Assembly: GCA_017543805.1 (NCBI GenBank)
Contig: JAFYFK010000087.1
Location: forward strand, 1-6,217
Origin: Bacillota bacterium
Lineage (GTDB): Bacteria; Bacillota; Clostridia; Peptostreptococcales; Anaerovoracaceae
Length of the DNA stretch: 6,217 bases
Direction: 5' to 3'
The notes below the pieces were generated by a model, which was not told the origin of the DNA, did not search any database, and saw nothing but the letters and a program-made list of their open reading frames with translations. Positions 4,921 through 6,217 of this stretch are shown one piece after another. The position numbers and the translations under genes were made by a program. How positions within the stretch are numbered: the first letter of the stretch is position 1; the number at the start of each line of letters is the position of its first letter.

Positions 4921-5865
4921 TTAGTAAAACGTGCAGACAGGCTCGACCGGCGGCGCGGCTTTTTCGATCTTGGAGACCTTCAGCACCGGCCCGACCTTTC
5001 CGCCGTAAACCTTGTGCTTCATGATCATTATCTCCGCCGTTACCCACACCCAGCTTCCGCTCTGAGGCGCTTTTTCGGCCCACAGACAGGCCAAACCGCA
5101 CATCCTGATATCAGCGACGCAGCAGGTCATTACCTGGCGTCCTATGACGAATCCGTCATCCAGAGCGCCGGAACGTCCGGTGATACCCTTAAAGCGAACA
5201 GTCTTGCCGTCGTACTTTTTCAAATCCTCACCCATATCGCGGTACCAGATGGCGTAATCGCGGTCGGCGATCTCTATGACCGGAGCCTCCACGTCGAACG
5301 GCAGAGGATCTTCGATGTCGTCGTTTTCGATGTTGCCGTCCAGATATTCGTAAATTATGTCTGTTCCACGGTTGGCTCCGCGCACAAGCTTGTGGAGCTC
5401 CATCTTGTCCACGTCCGGCTTGCAGCGGTTAAACACTATCGTATTGCAGGTCTGCAGCTTGTCATAGGTCTGCTGGCGCATGTTGGCGTTGTAAGCAAGT
5501 ATGGTATTGCTGTCCGCGATGCACATCTCCTGATAGATGACCCAGTTCTGCGGCATGGCCTGGAAAAGCTTGTCCAGCATCCACATGCCGTTATACTCGA
5601 TTATGATCATCTCTGCCTTGTTCTTTTTTACCAGGCGCTCCAGGTTGACGGGGTTCAGCTTGCGCTCGTCCTCAATAACTTCAATAAAGACGTTCGGCGC
5701 GGCAAACTTCGCGGGATCGTATTCGACCTCGCCTTCCTCGCAGAGCAGCATTAAAATATTTTCGCCCTCGTTGAAGCGCTCGTCTTCCAGCGTGTCCTGT
5801 ATAAAAGATGTCTTTCCGGCTTCCAGAAAGCCGTCAAAAAGATATACGGGGATATCGCGTGCCAT
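4921..5865 (-). CDS. CobW-like P-loop GTPase fused to a YcgQ/TIGR03943-like C-terminal domain
   Basis: A 314-aa cytoplasmic protein. Residues 1 to about 170 resemble the CobW/COG0523 GTPase domain: strand VYLFDGFLEAGKTSFIQ with P-loop GFLEAGKTS (12-20), MIIIEYNG (86-93) at the family's E-x-(T/N)-G Walker B position, and FNRCKPD (145-151) where an NKxD-type motif is expected, though it is not canonical. The GCxCC metal-binding motif usual after the second strand is absent. Residues about 205-300 resemble the soluble C-terminal domain of YcgQ/TIGR03943 proteins, with KTVRFKGITG, then VIGRQVMTCCVAD containing the Met-Thr-Cys-Cys signature (246-249), and SWVWVTAEI. The typical CobW C-terminal domain is missing. 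ATG start with GGAG 7 nt upstream, 2 nt after the stop of the preceding CobW gene, so the two are likely coupled. A role in metal (probably zinc) trafficking is inferred from family and neighbour; GTPase activity is uncertain. Confidence 0.85.
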   Translation of the reverse strand: MARDIPVYLFDGFLEAGKTSFIQDTLEDERFNEGENILMLLCEEGEVEYDPAKFAAPNVFIEVIEDERKLNPVNLERLVKKNKAEMIIIEYNGMWMLDKLFQAMPQNWVIYQEMCIADSNTILAYNANMRQQTYDKLQTCNTIVFNRCKPDVDKMELHKLVRGANRGTDIIYEYLDGNIENDDIEDPLPFDVEAPVIEIADRDYAIWYRDMGEDLKKYDGKTVRFKGITGRSGALDDGFVIGRQVMTCCVADIRMCGLACLWAEKAPQSGSWVWVTAEIMIMKHKVYGGKVGPVLKVSKIEKAAPPVEPVCTFY

Positions 5866-5867
5866 TT

Positions 5868-6217
5868 TTATACTCCAAAGAGTTCCTCGACTTCGTGTTC
5901 CTTAAGTTCGGCGCCTATTACGCAGAGCATGCCCGTGGTGGCGGCGCTGCCGTTCCTGACCTCGATCTCGCCCGGCGTGTAATCAAAATGCAGCCAGCTG
6001 CCTTCCGGGGTCTGAACGATGCCCTTTGCCCTGAGCACCATGCCGAAACGGTCGGTGTCCTCAAAGGCTGCCAGGGCAGACTTAATATCTTCCTCGGTAA
6101 AGCGCTTTGCGGTCTCGTGACCCCAGCTGGTGAAAACTTCGTCGGCGTCGTGCTCGCCGTGGTGATGATGGTGATGATGACCGTGTTCGTCATGGTCATG
6201 ATGATGGTGTTCATGTT
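5868..6217 (-). CDS. CobW/COG0523 family metal-chaperone GTPase, C-terminal part (5' end outside window)
   Basis: The last 115 codons of a longer gene, reading out of the window at 6217 with no start inside. The visible protein opens with a His-rich linker: 15 of the first 22 residues are His, broken by Asp/Glu/Gly. A CobW C-terminal domain follows (VFTSWGHETAKRF, ALAAFEDTDRFGMVLRAKGIV, GSWLHFDYTPGEIEV, CVIGAEL, EVEELFGV). The RAKG segment and the domain order GTPase-His stretch-CobW_C are characteristic of COG0523 zinc or nickel chaperones such as YeiR/YjiA/ZNG1-type proteins. The GTPase domain should lie beyond the edge. Stop TAA at 5870-5868, 2 nt before the next gene. The competing frame in this stretch reads as a Thr/Ile-rich string produced by the CAT/CAC codons and is not a gene. 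Confidence 0.92.
   Translation of the reverse strand, partial: HEHHHHDHDEHGHHHHHHHGEHDADEVFTSWGHETAKRFTEEDIKSALAAFEDTDRFGMVLRAKGIVQTPEGSWLHFDYTPGEIEVRNGSAATTGMLCVIGAELKEHEVEELFGV

Noticed and set aside
5918..6214. Frame starting MNTIIMTMTN, rich in Thr and Ile
   Set aside because: It is the shifted reading of the His codon stretch; the frame one base over gives a clear CobW C-terminal domain ending just before the next gene.

Overview
All genes that can be supported in this window lie on the minus strand, so transcription runs from high to low coordinates. The moderate-to-high GC coding sequence, strong AGGAGG-type Shine-Dalgarno sites, frequent TTG/GTG starts, a lipoprotein-type solute-binding protein, an AraC/GyrI-like regulator and an encoded tRNA CCA end all fit a Gram-positive anaerobe of the Clostridia (Bacillota). 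This taxonomic call is an inference from style; no marker gene is present.

Layout in transcription order. (1) 6217-4921: the 3' part of a CobW/COG0523 metal-chaperone GTPase (His-rich linker plus C-terminal domain, truncated by the window edge). Two bases later comes a second CobW-like P-loop protein with a C-terminal domain resembling that of the YcgQ/TIGR03943 family. The pair ends at an intrinsic terminator. (2) 4893-4729: a tRNA-Glu(CTC) gene with its own near-consensus promoter, whose -35 box lies inside the terminator of the preceding operon. Its own terminator is a long inverted repeat that includes the tRNA CCA end. (3) 4728-4440: a non-coding stretch with perfect stem-loops and 2.4 copies of a 29-nt tandem repeat, part of which matches the 3' end of the neighbouring tRNA. 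(4) 4439-3358: an AraC-type regulator with a GyrI-like effector domain, TTG start and its own terminator. A second strong ribosome-binding site sits exactly at the domain boundary. (5) 3203-1: a four-gene transcription unit with a near-perfect promoter (TTGACA-N17-TATACT), encoding a metallo-beta-lactamase-fold hydrolase and then a complete polar amino-acid ABC importer (binding lipoprotein, permease, ATPase), closed by a strong terminator.

How the genes work together: the lipoprotein captures a polar amino acid or similar compound outside the membrane, and the permease and ATPase import it. The co-transcribed cytoplasmic hydrolase may act on the imported compound, and the AraC/GyrI-like protein just upstream could be a ligand-responsive regulator of the unit. 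Both links rest on position only. The CobW pair is a separate system, probably for zinc or another transition metal. No CRISPR array, insertion sequence or phage gene is visible. The best leads are the CobW-like fusion that lacks the CXCC motif, the internal start in the regulator, and the structured repeats beside tRNA-Glu.
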